From the NCBI RefSeq assembly GCF_022712275.1, contig NZ_JALAGU010000033.1:90752-154751 (forward strand): a DNA stretch of 64,000 bases. The letters are read 5' to 3'. Both the position numbers and the translations under genes were made by a program. Of the stretch, positions 40,063 to 48,736 are shown piece by piece; within the stretch, counting starts at the first letter, position 1; each line of letters begins with the position of its first letter. The stretch is from Corynebacterium sp. Its GTDB lineage: Bacteria; Actinomycetota; Actinomycetes; Mycobacteriales; Mycobacteriaceae. Under the pieces are notes generated by a model that saw nothing but the letters and a program-made list of their open reading frames with translations, did not search any database and had not been told where the DNA came from.

Positions 40063-41412
40063 CTACCCCAGCTCGTGGGCCAGCAGGTCCCGCGCGGTGG
40101 TGAAGCGGAACCGGTGTCCCAGGTTCGTCAGCACCACCGGCCGTGCATGCTGGTCGGCCAAGGCAAGCTCCGCGGCACCGTCCCTGCCCAGCAGCACCGC
40201 AGGTCCCACAGCCGGCACCGGTACGCGCAACGGCACCCGCACCTTCTGCGCCTCGGCCAGCACAGTAGCGAACTCTCCCTCGGTGATGTCCTCCGGGGCG
40301 ACCGCGTTCACCGGCCCCACCAGGGAAGAATCCACCACGGCGCGGTGGTAGATGTCGGCGAGGTCGTCGACCCCGATCCAGGGGAAGTGCTGCCCGCCGG
40401 ACCCGAGGCGTCCTGCCCCGACCCGGGATGAGGCACCCAACAGCGACAGCAGCGGCGCTCCCCCGCCGAGCACCAGTCCGGTCCGGATACTCACCACCCG
40501 CACCCCGGCTTCAGCAGCGACGGTACAGTCGTCCTCCCAGTCCGCGACGACGTCGGCGAGGAATCCGTCGCCCCTCGGGGCGTCCTCACCCACCGGTTCG
40601 GGGCGCGAGGCCCCGTAGAACCCGACGGCGGAGGCGCACACGAGGACCTTCACCCCGCAGGACGCCGCGACCTCGGCCAACCGTCGGGTCGGCCCGACCC
40701 GCGAGTCACGCACCGAGGCCTTGTGGGAGTCGGTGAAGCGTCCGAAGATCGGGGCCCCGGCGAGGTGGACCACGGCGTCCACCCCGTTGAGAAGATCAGG
40801 GTCAGGCGCCTCGGGATCCCAGTGGCGTCCTTCTCCGGAATCGTTACGGACCAGCGGAATCACCGTGTGCCCGGCGGTCCGGAGCAGCGCAACGAGTTGC
40901 GTGCCGACGAGGCCGGATGCCCCGGAGACCGCGATGGTCAGCGGCGGAGTGTCGAGCTCCCGGAACTCCGCGAGGTGGGCGAGGTCGTCGGTGAGCTGGC
41001 GGCGGCGGTAGGCGGCGATGCGGCTGAGCAGGATGGTCGGGACGCGGGAGGTGATCCGGTCGGTGACTGTGGAGGTGCCGTCGCCACTGTCGGTGATGAG
41101 ATGCTCGTGGTGCCACCCGGTGAAGCGGAAAGGCCGGTTCACGCAGTCGTCGACGAAGCTGCGCCCTTCGACGAAACCCTCCGGATCATGGCGCGCTTCC
41201 CAGGTCAGCCGACCGGGGAGGGAGAAGGTGGTGGTGCCGTCGCGAAGGTCGGAGGCCTCGGAGCGGACCCGCATGCGCGCGAATCCCGGGGTCAGGCGGA
41301 CGACGGCGCCGGGGCGGGTGTGCCAGTCCCAGACGTCGACTGCGGGGTGCGGCAGCTGGGTCCCGAACTCGTGGGTGGTGGTGCGGGCGGTGAGAGCGGT
41401 GGTGGGACGCAT
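40063..41412 (-). CDS. TIGR01777-family epimerase with N-terminal SRPBCC domain
   Basis: 449 residues. Residues 1 to about 150 form an SRPBCC (START-like) domain (VDVWDWHTRPGAVVRLTPGF, VDDCVNRPFRFTGWHHEH). Residues 160-449 form an extended SDR: AVSGASGLVGTQLVALLRTAGH, SAVGFYG, then a DUF1731 tail (TNLGHRFRFTTARDLLAHEL). This fusion is common in actinobacteria; the substrate is unknown. ATG 41412 is chosen from the domain start; an open frame further upstream overlaps the divergent DUF1707 gene. Confidence 0.88.
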   Translation of the reverse strand: MRPTTALTARTTTHEFGTQLPHPAVDVWDWHTRPGAVVRLTPGFARMRVRSEASDLRDGTTTFSLPGRLTWEARHDPEGFVEGRSFVDDCVNRPFRFTGWHHEHLITDSGDGTSTVTDRITSRVPTILLSRIAAYRRRQLTDDLAHLAEFRELDTPPLTIAVSGASGLVGTQLVALLRTAGHTVIPLVRNDSGEGRHWDPEAPDPDLLNGVDAVVHLAGAPIFGRFTDSHKASVRDSRVGPTRRLAEVAASCGVKVLVCASAVGFYGASRPEPVGEDAPRGDGFLADVVADWEDDCTVAAEAGVRVVSIRTGLVLGGGAPLLSLLGASSRVGAGRLGSGGQHFPWIGVDDLADIYHRAVVDSSLVGPVNAVAPEDITEGEFATVLAEAQKVRVPLRVPVPAVGPAVLLGRDGAAELALADQHARPVVLTNLGHRFRFTTARDLLAHELG

Positions 41413-41484
41413 ACAGGTCAAGGGTACGCGGTTAGACTGGGCACCCACCCCCGCGAAACCACCGCGCCGACCCGGGAGGACGCC

Positions 41485-42204
41485 ATGGACAACCCGTACG
41501 CCGCCCATCTGCGCGCCACGGATCTGGACCGCATGAAAATCGCGTCCCTCATCGACCGGGCCTATGCGGAGGGCCAGCTCAACTCTCTGGAGCATGACGA
41601 GCGCGTGTCTGCGGCGATGACGGCCGCCACCCGTGGTGACCTGCTGGAACTGATCAAGGACCTGCAGGTGGAGCGTCCGGAGTTCTCGGCACCGGAGAAG
41701 AAGGCCAACCCGCTGATCCCGTCGCAGAATCCGGCGACCGGGCTGATCGTCGTGATTGTCGCTGTGGTGACCCTGGTCGTCGTCGCGGCCGTGGTCATGC
41801 TGGTGGGCCGGTCCGGATCCGATTCCCCTGCCCCTGCACCGGCAACACCGGCGGTCTCGGAAACTCCTGCCGGAGCATCTGAGGATCAGCCGACGGAATC
41901 CGAGTCCGAGGTCGCCACTGCCGTGCCTGCCGAGGACGCCGGCGGAACCGGTGAGGAACCCGGGGACACCACCCCGAAGATCTCGGTCTACGAGATGGAG
42001 ACGACGATCCGCGGCGACTACCTCAACGACCGTGGCCACATCCCCGAGTACGTGACCTGCCCGGATGCCCTGGATGTAGAGCTCGGAGCGGCGGTGGAAT
42101 GCTCGGTGGGCGATCACGGCGCCGTCTTCCCCGCGACGGTCACGGTTATCGGCGTGGACCTGCCGAACGTGACCTACAACGTGTCCATCACCGGGGTGTG
42201 GTGA
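41485..42204 (+). CDS. DUF1707/DUF4333 membrane protein
   Basis: 239 residues. Residues about 10-60 are a DUF1707 (SHOCT-like) domain (MKIASLIDRAYAEGQLNSLEHDERV). One TM helix follows (GLIVVIVAVVTLVVVAAVVM), then a Ser/Pro/Glu-rich linker and a C-terminal DUF4333-like extracytoplasmic domain with two Cys (YVTCPDALDVELGAAVECSV). Membrane-anchored; function unknown. ATG 41485 follows GGGAGGA. Confidence 0.87.
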   Translation: MDNPYAAHLRATDLDRMKIASLIDRAYAEGQLNSLEHDERVSAAMTAATRGDLLELIKDLQVERPEFSAPEKKANPLIPSQNPATGLIVVIVAVVTLVVVAAVVMLVGRSGSDSPAPAPATPAVSETPAGASEDQPTESESEVATAVPAEDAGGTGEEPGDTTPKISVYEMETTIRGDYLNDRGHIPEYVTCPDALDVELGAAVECSVGDHGAVFPATVTVIGVDLPNVTYNVSITGVW

Positions 42205-42207
42205 GGT

Positions 42208-42912
42208 TCACGCCTGCACCTCGTGCGCCTGCCGCAGCCGCTGCGCCCATTCGACGAACAGTCGGGTCTCCGCCGGGCCGAGGATGTCCGGGTCCGCCAC
42301 GGCCCGTTCAACCACGGTGGCGAAGGCCGAGTCGCGGTCGCCGCGGTCCGCAGGCTCAGCGCCGGTGATCGCACTGATCACACCCTCCCGCACCGCGGCC
42401 GACAGTGCGGGATCCGGCTGGTCCAGGGCGATCAGGCGTAGGGTCACCCCGATATTCGTCGCCAGGATGTGCGCGGTGGCCTGCTCCGCGGACACGGCCA
42501 GGCGTCCTTGTGCTGCGGCCCGGGACGTCAGTGACAGCAGCACCTCGCCCGGCCGGGACTGACCGGCGGGAACGTAACCGGGCTGGACCTTGCCGAACAT
42601 CAGGGCGTAGACGCCCGGATTGGCCAGCCCGAAGGCGACGTGGGCGTCCCACCCGGCACGGATGTCCTGGACGGGGTCCCCTGACGGTTCCGTCGACTCC
42701 TTCAGCGCCATGTACCGGTCGAAGCCGTGCTCCACGACCGCGTCCATGAGTCCCTTCTTCGAGCCGAAGAAGTGGTACGCCGTCGGCAGGGTGACTCCCA
42801 CCGCTTCGCACACGGCGCGCAGGGAGAAGTCCTCACCGGGTGTCTGGGAGATCATGCCGACGGCCGCGTTGATCAGCTTCTCCCTGGTACCCGTCGACAG
42901 CTGTCCAACCAT
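42208..42912 (-). CDS. TetR-family regulator
   Basis: 234 residues from MVGQLSTGTREKLINAA; an in-frame ATG at 42930 lies inside the operator and is less likely. The HTH is at about residues 26-50 (FSLRAVCEAVGVTLPTAYHF), followed by GSKKGLMDAVVEHGF. The C-terminus is a TetR_C_13-like effector domain. Divergent from the SDR gene, with a palindromic operator in between. Confidence 0.88.
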   Translation of the reverse strand: MVGQLSTGTREKLINAAVGMISQTPGEDFSLRAVCEAVGVTLPTAYHFFGSKKGLMDAVVEHGFDRYMALKESTEPSGDPVQDIRAGWDAHVAFGLANPGVYALMFGKVQPGYVPAGQSRPGEVLLSLTSRAAAQGRLAVSAEQATAHILATNIGVTLRLIALDQPDPALSAAVREGVISAITGAEPADRGDRDSAFATVVERAVADPDILGPAETRLFVEWAQRLRQAHEVQA

Positions 42913-42928
42913 TCTGCTAGCGTAGCCC

Positions 42929-42953
42929 ATGTATCACCGAAATGGTGTTACAT
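42929..42953. promoter_or_regulatory. TetR operator
   Basis: ATGTATCACC - GAAAT - GGTGTTACAT: 10-bp arms with one mismatch, placed between divergent tetR and SDR genes. This form and position are typical of a TetR-family operator acting on both promoters. Confidence 0.75.
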
Positions 42954-42985
42954 ATCAGCGATAGCCACACTTCAGGAGGCTCCTC

Positions 42986-43741
42986 ATGACCGACCACACG
43001 CTCAACGGAAAGAACGTCCTCATCGCCGGCGGAGGCAAGAACCTCGGCGGCCTCATCGCACGCCAGGTGGCGTCCGAAGGCGCGAACGTCGCCGTCCACT
43101 ACAACTCCGAAGCCAGCCGTGCCGACGCCGAAGCGACCGTCGAGGCGGTCCGCGCCCAGGGCTCCGAGGCTGTCCTGCTCCAGGCCGACCTCACCGACCC
43201 CGCCACTGTCGCCACGTTGTTCACCGACGCCGAAGCGGCGCTGGGGACCCTTGACGTCGCCGTGAACACCGCCGGAAAGGTCCTGCGTAAGCCCATCGCA
43301 GAGACCACCGGGGACGAGTACGACGCGATGTTCGACATCAACGCCAAGGCCGCCTACTTCTTCATCAAGGAGGCCGGCGCCCACCTCAACGACAACGGGA
43401 AGATCATCACCATCGTCACGTCGTTGCTCGCCGCCTTCACCGACGGCTACTCGACCTACGCCGGTGGAAAGGCCCCCGTCGAGCACTTCACCCGTGCCGC
43501 GGCCAAGGAGTATGCCGACCGCGGCATCTCGGTCACCGCGATCGGTCCGGGACCGATGGACACCCCGTTCTTCTACGGCCAGGAGACCCCCGAGCGGGTC
43601 GAGTTCCACAAGTCCCAGGCCATGGGGAACCAGCTGACGAAGATCGAGGGCATCGCCCCCATCGTCCGTTTCCTGGCGACCGAGGGCTGGTGGATCACCG
43701 GTCAGACCATCTTCGCCAACGGCGGGTACACCACCCGTTGA
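42986..43741 (+). CDS. Short-chain dehydrogenase/reductase
   Basis: 251 residues: GGGKNLGGLIA cofactor loop, NTAGKV, catalytic Ser/Thr in TIVTSLLAAF and YAGGK in place of the usual YxxxK spacing. RBS AGGAGG precedes ATG 42986. Expression is probably repressed by the divergent TetR protein. The likely reaction is an NAD(P)-dependent ketone/alcohol interconversion. Confidence 0.88.
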   Translation: MTDHTLNGKNVLIAGGGKNLGGLIARQVASEGANVAVHYNSEASRADAEATVEAVRAQGSEAVLLQADLTDPATVATLFTDAEAALGTLDVAVNTAGKVLRKPIAETTGDEYDAMFDINAKAAYFFIKEAGAHLNDNGKIITIVTSLLAAFTDGYSTYAGGKAPVEHFTRAAAKEYADRGISVTAIGPGPMDTPFFYGQETPERVEFHKSQAMGNQLTKIEGIAPIVRFLATEGWWITGQTIFANGGYTTR

Positions 43742-43753
43742 CACACTGACCCG

Positions 43754-45154
43754 CTACACCCCGACGCCGGCGTCCTCCAGGGCGAACCCGACGCGGAACA
43801 CGGACGCCTGGTCGTAGGCGTTGCCGACGATCTGCAGTCCGGTGGGGACGCCGCGGGGCCCGGTGCCGGTCGGCACCGCCAGGGCGGGATGCCGGTTGCA
43901 GATGTTGAAGGGCACCGCCACGAGATCCGCCCAGTAGTGCCGGCCGTGACTGTCCACCGAGACCTGCGGCGCTTCGGCGGGGAAGGCGTCCTTCGTGGTC
44001 ACGGGGGTGAGCAGTGCCGTCGCCCCGGACAGCAGCTGGCCGAGTTCCTCCCTGATCCGGGTCTCACGGGCGAAGGTCTCGTGCAGCGGCATGCGCGCCG
44101 CCGCAGCCATGGTGTGGTCGATGAACTGGGTGATGTACGGCGAGACCTCCGCACCGGTGGACTCGATGACGTCCGCCATCCCCGGGGCGAGGGTGTGCCC
44201 GTAGTGCGCCATGGCGACCGTCATGATCTCCTCGACCGTCCAGTCCGGGTTGCGGTGTTCGATGACGGCACCCCGGCATTCCATGGCGGACGCGGCGGCG
44301 GCGAGGTTGTCGCGGATCGCGGCGTCCACCGGGTAGTTACCGAGCGTCTCCGAGACGACGATGCGGCAGCCGGCGACCGACCGCTCCGGTACCTCGACCG
44401 GACCGAAGGGGACGCTGTGCGGGTCAAGGGCATGCTGACCTGCGATGACATTGTGCATGAGCAGCGTGTCTTCCACGGTGCGGGCCATGGCGGAATCGCT
44501 GCGGTACCAGTCCATCGTCGACGGGTGCAGGCCCGGGACGACACCGTAGGGAGCCTTGTAACCGACCACTCCGCAGAAGGCCGCGGGGATACGGGTGGAG
44601 CCTCCAATGTCGGAGCCGGTGGCCAGCGGCGCATAGCCGGCGGCAAGCGCGGCACCGGATCCGCCCGACGAACCGCCCGGGGTGAATTCCTGGTTCCACG
44701 GATTGCGGGTCACGCCGTGGGCCAGGGAATCCGTGGTGGTCGCCGCACAGAACTCGGGGTTCGTGGTGCGGGCGACGAGCACGGCACCGGCGGCGCGGAG
44801 CCGTTCGACGATCGGGTGGTCGACCTCGGGGGTCACTGCGGTGGCGGGGACGGCCTGGTCGAGGCGTCGACCGGCGATACCGTGCTTCTCCTTGATGACG
44901 ACAGGCACGCCGAGCAGGGGCTTGCCGGCAGGTGCCTCGCCGGTGGCCCACTGGGCATCGGCAACGGCTGCGGCGTCCCCGGCATCCTCGAGGAGCTCCA
45001 CAACGGCGTTGATCGTCGGTTCGGTGGCCTTGATCGTCGCGAGGCATTCGGCGAGGACCTCGGTGGGGCGGCGGCGGCCGGCGGCGTAGTCGACGAGGAG
45101 CTCTGTGGCGGTGGGGGCGGCGAATCCGGCGGGTGTGGCAGGTGCGGCGGTCAT
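43754..45154 (-). CDS. Amidase (amidase-signature family)
   Basis: 466 residues from MTAAPATPAGFAAP (ATG 45154, with AAGGAAG upstream). The Ser-cisSer-Lys triad is visible: Lys in VPVVIKEKHGIAG, cis-Ser in GGSSGGSGAALAAG and the nucleophile in GSDIGGSTRIPA. Hydrolyses an amide or carbamate-type bond. Last gene of an operon with an SSS symporter, DUF3311 protein and M20 hydrolase; together they suggest uptake and stepwise release of ammonia from a ureide or amide. Confidence 0.9.
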   Translation of the reverse strand: MTAAPATPAGFAAPTATELLVDYAAGRRRPTEVLAECLATIKATEPTINAVVELLEDAGDAAAVADAQWATGEAPAGKPLLGVPVVIKEKHGIAGRRLDQAVPATAVTPEVDHPIVERLRAAGAVLVARTTNPEFCAATTTDSLAHGVTRNPWNQEFTPGGSSGGSGAALAAGYAPLATGSDIGGSTRIPAAFCGVVGYKAPYGVVPGLHPSTMDWYRSDSAMARTVEDTLLMHNVIAGQHALDPHSVPFGPVEVPERSVAGCRIVVSETLGNYPVDAAIRDNLAAAASAMECRGAVIEHRNPDWTVEEIMTVAMAHYGHTLAPGMADVIESTGAEVSPYITQFIDHTMAAAARMPLHETFARETRIREELGQLLSGATALLTPVTTKDAFPAEAPQVSVDSHGRHYWADLVAVPFNICNRHPALAVPTGTGPRGVPTGLQIVGNAYDQASVFRVGFALEDAGVGV

Positions 45155-45174
45155 GGTCTTCCTTTCTACGCGGG

Positions 45175-46659
45175 TCAGCGAAGGCGCCCGGCGGTGCCGG
45201 GCGAGACCGGGGCGACAGTGCGGACCGGAGTGCGGTGCGTCGGCATGTCGGGGAACTCGGGGCGCTCCGCCTTGCCGGTGACGACGGAGACAATGACCAT
45301 GACCACGAGGTTCGCGATGAGGGCGGGGATACCGTTGTTCATGCCCCACAGGGTGGTGTCGGCGATGGTGTAGCCGATGACGATAAGCTCGCCGACGACC
45401 AGTCCGGCGATGAGACCCTTCGCGTTGATGAACGTCGACCTGGTGCAGGACAGGATGTTCGCCGGGGCGAGCTGGGCGAGTCCGGCGTAGGTCAGCAGGT
45501 AGAGGTTCGCCATGAGATCCGGGCGGGCCAGCGACAGCCAGAGGGACGCCAGGAGGATGGCCCCGGCAGCGGTCTTGCCGATGAGCAGGCGTCGTTCATT
45601 GGTGGTGCCGGACGGGATGAGATTCGAGGAGACCAGGGTGGCGATCGAGAGGACGCAGTGCGCGGCGGGGACGATCGCACACGAGATGCCGGCGATGAGG
45701 ACGCAGCCCATGAGCCAGCCAGGCAGGGAATCCTGGGCGATGGACAGGATCGCGGAGTTCTCCTCACCTTCACCGACGGTGACGTGGCTGGCGGCGTAGA
45801 AGCCGATGACGATCGGGATGAAGGTGGCCAGGGTGTACAGCGGCAGCATGACGTGGTTCTTCGACACGGCGCGGGAGCCGTCGGCGGCCAGGACCGCGGG
45901 CCAGCTCTCCGGCAGGGTCATGCCGCCGAGGCCGATGCCGGAGACGATGACGCTGGTAATGAACCAGGTGATGCCGTAGGTCTGCGAGCCGGCGTCCACG
46001 GTGAGCTTGTCGCGGGCAGCGGCCATGACGCCGTCACCGCCCCAGTCACCGGAGAAGTGCACGAGGACGCCGAACAGCACGATGAGCAGCGCGACGACCA
46101 TCGCGACGTCCTTGAAGTATGCGGCGGACGCCACACCCCGGAGGCCTGCGTAGGCAACGAACAGCAGGATGAGGACGGTGGCGATGATCATGGACGCGTT
46201 ACCCGCGGACTTCTCACCGGTGGCGAAGGAGACCATGGTGCCGAGACCGACGATCTGGACCTGGACGATGGGGACGAAGAAGACGACGGAAACCAGGGCG
46301 ACGAGCTTGCCGAGCAGCGGACTGCGGTACTGGTGACCGACCAGGTCGGCATTGGTGTGGTAGTTGAAGACCTTGCCGAGCTTCCACACGACCGGGCCGA
46401 TGAGGAACATGCCGATGTACCCGAGGATGAGGTACGCGGGCAGGTAGGTCGCCGAGACACCGCCGAGAACGGTGAGCCCGGACATGCCGAGGAAGGTAAA
46501 GCTGGTGAAGATCGCACCAGCCTGGAGGAAGAACGTGGTGAGGCTGCTCATGCCACGGTTTCCGATGGACCAGCCGGTGTGGGTGTCCAGAGACTCACGG
46601 CGTCCGAGGGCGGCGAGGAGAGTGACGAGGAGAATACCGATGACGGCGGCGACGATCAT
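45175..46659 (-). CDS. Sodium:solute symporter (SSS family)
   Basis: 494 residues with about 13 TM helices and LeuT-like fold features (FLQAGAIFTSFTFLGMSG, ISCAIVPAAHCVLSIATLV). It overlaps the preceding small DUF3311 gene by 4 bases, a pairing commonly found for this transporter group. The cargo is likely the substrate of the flanking hydrolases. Confidence 0.9.
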   Translation of the reverse strand: MIVAAVIGILLVTLLAALGRRESLDTHTGWSIGNRGMSSLTTFFLQAGAIFTSFTFLGMSGLTVLGGVSATYLPAYLILGYIGMFLIGPVVWKLGKVFNYHTNADLVGHQYRSPLLGKLVALVSVVFFVPIVQVQIVGLGTMVSFATGEKSAGNASMIIATVLILLFVAYAGLRGVASAAYFKDVAMVVALLIVLFGVLVHFSGDWGGDGVMAAARDKLTVDAGSQTYGITWFITSVIVSGIGLGGMTLPESWPAVLAADGSRAVSKNHVMLPLYTLATFIPIVIGFYAASHVTVGEGEENSAILSIAQDSLPGWLMGCVLIAGISCAIVPAAHCVLSIATLVSSNLIPSGTTNERRLLIGKTAAGAILLASLWLSLARPDLMANLYLLTYAGLAQLAPANILSCTRSTFINAKGLIAGLVVGELIVIGYTIADTTLWGMNNGIPALIANLVVMVIVSVVTGKAERPEFPDMPTHRTPVRTVAPVSPGTAGRLR

Positions 46660-46907
46660 GATGCGGCCTCCCGGGAATGGACGTTCGCTGCGGCGGCAGC
46701 ATCGTCGGAGGGGTCACCGAGTTCCGGCTCGTTGCGGTACAGGGCGGCGAGGATGAGTGTGGTGGCCACGCCCCATCCGGCGACCCAGACCATCATCACG
46801 GGGAAGCCGAGGATGAGCGTGTCGTTGTTGACGAAGGGGAACAGCGGGGTGAAGACCAGGGCGATGACCGGCAGCAGGATCCACGCGTGGGCGGCTGTGA
46901 GGTGCAT
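46656..46907 (-). CDS. DUF3311 small membrane protein
   Basis: 83 residues with two TM helices (AHAWILLPVIALVFTPLFPF and PVMMVWVAGWGVATTLILAA), cytoplasmic acidic tail. DUF3311 proteins accompany SSS symporters and probably act as accessory subunits. Coupled by ATGA to the symporter and 6 nt after the M20 gene. Confidence 0.85.
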   Translation of the reverse strand: MHLTAAHAWILLPVIALVFTPLFPFVNNDTLILGFPVMMVWVAGWGVATTLILAALYRNEPELGDPSDDAAAAANVHSREAAS

Positions 46908-46913
46908 GGGATA

Positions 46914-48236
46914 TCAGATCCTCTCTGAGGTGGCGTCGGCGTCGGGCTCGCCGGGGGCGGTGTTGTCCAGGGCCCCGGTGACCAGGCGGGTGGCGATCCG
47001 GGTGAAGGCGGTGACGCCAGCGACCATGTCGGCGTCGGTGGAGAACTCGCGTTCGCAATGGGAGACGCCGTCGATCGACGGGATGAAGACCATGACGGAC
47101 GGAGCGATGCGGTTGACGGCGACGGAATCGTGGCCGGCCATGGTCTCGATGCGCATGCAGCTCACGCCGCCGTCGGCGGAGGCCTTCTCGGTGAGCTCCA
47201 CACCGTCGAGCGGGTAGTGCTGGATATCGCGGATGTCGTAGTCCTCGACGTCGATACGAATGTTCCGTTCGGCGGCGAGCTCGGCGATCTGGCGCTTGAG
47301 GATGTCCCGGGCGTCGAGGACGTCCTGAGCCTTCGAGGCGCGCAGGTCGATGACCAGGTCAACTTCACGGGGCACGACGATCGGAGAGTTCGGGTGGACG
47401 GTGAACTGGCCGACGGAGGTGACGATCTTCTCCGGCTCGAAGTTCTCGACGACGTCCTCGGTGAACAGGACGATCTTCGAGGCAGCGACAAGGGCGTCGT
47501 GCCGGTCAGACATGATCGTGGCGCCGGTGTGGGACTGTTCGCCCTTGACGGCGACGAGGAGTTTCTGGGTGTACCAGCTCTGGGTGACCGCACCGATGGT
47601 GGTCTGTTCTCGTTCGAGGATGCGACCCTGTTCGATGTGGATCTCGGCGTAGGCGGCGACCTCGGGGGCGGTGTCCGTGCCGAGGCAGCCGATGGAGTCC
47701 AACGCCTCCTTCACGGTGACGCCGTCGACGTCGGTGACGGCGAGCATCTCGTCGAGGTCCTTGATGCCGACCATCGCGGAGCTGCCCATGATCGACGGTG
47801 CGAAGCGGGCGCCTTCCTCGTTGAACCAGTCGACGACGGTGAGGTTGTGGACGGGGTCGAGGCGACCGGCAGTGACCTCGTGGTTGACGCGGGCAGCGGC
47901 GTGGAGTGCCGCGACGACACCGTAGGTGCCGTCGAAGCGTCCGCCGAGAGGTTGACTGTCCAGGTGGGATCCGACGAGGACGCTGGGGTGGTCGGGGATC
48001 CAGTGGTAGGTAGCGTACTGGTTGCCGATGCCGTCGATGGTGACGGTCATGCCGAGTTCCTCGGCCCGGGCGCGGAACCATGCGCGGACAGCACCGTGTT
48101 CGGCGGTGCCGGCCTGGCGGTCGATCCCGCCAGCCTCGGTCGCGCCGTAGACGGAGGTGTGGTGGAAGTCGGCGAGGAAGTCCTCGTCGGTCACCTCGAC
48201 AGCCGTGGTCGGTGTCGCAGGGTCATCGCTGTTCAT
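46914..48236 (-). CDS. M20-family amidohydrolase (allantoate amidohydrolase or N-carbamoyl-amino-acid hydrolase)
   Basis: 440 residues. Zinc ligands are visible in VLVGSHLDSQPLGGRFDG, DWFNEEGARF and AEIHIEQG; the C-terminal His is in IDGVSHCERE. This subfamily contains allantoate amidohydrolase, beta-ureidopropionase and L-carbamoylase, which cannot be separated by eye. First gene of the operon with DUF3311, SSS symporter and amidase. A link to the purine genes at 11-17 kb is possible but not shown. Confidence 0.9.
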   Translation of the reverse strand: MNSDDPATPTTAVEVTDEDFLADFHHTSVYGATEAGGIDRQAGTAEHGAVRAWFRARAEELGMTVTIDGIGNQYATYHWIPDHPSVLVGSHLDSQPLGGRFDGTYGVVAALHAAARVNHEVTAGRLDPVHNLTVVDWFNEEGARFAPSIMGSSAMVGIKDLDEMLAVTDVDGVTVKEALDSIGCLGTDTAPEVAAYAEIHIEQGRILEREQTTIGAVTQSWYTQKLLVAVKGEQSHTGATIMSDRHDALVAASKIVLFTEDVVENFEPEKIVTSVGQFTVHPNSPIVVPREVDLVIDLRASKAQDVLDARDILKRQIAELAAERNIRIDVEDYDIRDIQHYPLDGVELTEKASADGGVSCMRIETMAGHDSVAVNRIAPSVMVFIPSIDGVSHCEREFSTDADMVAGVTAFTRIATRLVTGALDNTAPGEPDADATSERI

Positions 48237-48432
48237 GGTGGGCCTCCCGGAGTCAGGGGTTCAGGTGTGCTCTCCCCCACACTGCTCCTCTCCCCCAAGC
48301 GTGCGGAACCACCACATGACCGGACAACGTCGCCAGACTGGACAGAGTGTTTAGTTGTAAATGCAGTTGTTCCGGAGGGCCAGCCGGTAAGCACTGGAAA
48401 ACCAGAACTCGCACATCATGTCTGACGCGCCG

Positions 48433-48448
48433 GAACAGCGAGCTGTTC
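48433..48448. promoter_or_regulatory. Perfect palindrome upstream of small gene
   Basis: GAACAGC-GA-GCTGTTC, 7-bp arms, in the 283-base gap between the divergent M20 gene and the small gene at 48520. Possible operator. The spacing differs from the corynebacterial LexA box. Confidence 0.4.
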
Positions 48449-48519
48449 GAATATGTGACAGCCCGGTCCGGAACGGTGGATAGCGTATGCCGCACACGAC
48501 CCTCCCCCGAAAGGACACC

Positions 48520-48720
48520 ATGAACGACCTCACCTCCGAAGAACGCGCCGAGTGGGTCGATGACGCAGTCGACGCGATTCGAGGCCGCATGATCCTGCGC
48601 AGGATAAATGCCCCGGAAGCCTACACAGCGCTCTCAAGGGAACGCGTGTGGCGGGACGAATTGCCCGCAGACGTCCTCCGGGAAGCATGCGAGCGATTAA
48701 TCACGAAGGACGAACAGTAG
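48520..48720 (+). CDS. Small helical protein, paralogue of 27809
   Basis: 66 residues, MNDLTSEERAEWVDDAVDAIRGRM... Shares the layout of the 64-residue protein at 27809 (AVDAIRGRM versus AVEALKARM, then EAYTALS versus EAFAQLA). ATG 48520 follows GAAAGGA. It may be an ANTAR-like or other small regulator; not recognised with certainty. Confidence 0.65.
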   Translation: MNDLTSEERAEWVDDAVDAIRGRMILRRINAPEAYTALSRERVWRDELPADVLREACERLITKDEQ

Positions 48721-48736
48721 CCGCCTCCCTGTCGAC

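Noticed and set aside
45133..47217. A 694-codon open frame on the plus strand, antisense to the SSS symporter and amidase genes
   Set aside because: It is a GC-rich shadow of intact, family-matching genes on the other strand; its protein is Asp/Gly/Arg-rich without domain features.
48433..48448. SOS/LexA box
   Set aside because: The palindrome has GAAC and GTTC 8 bases apart, whereas the actinobacterial SOS box needs 4.
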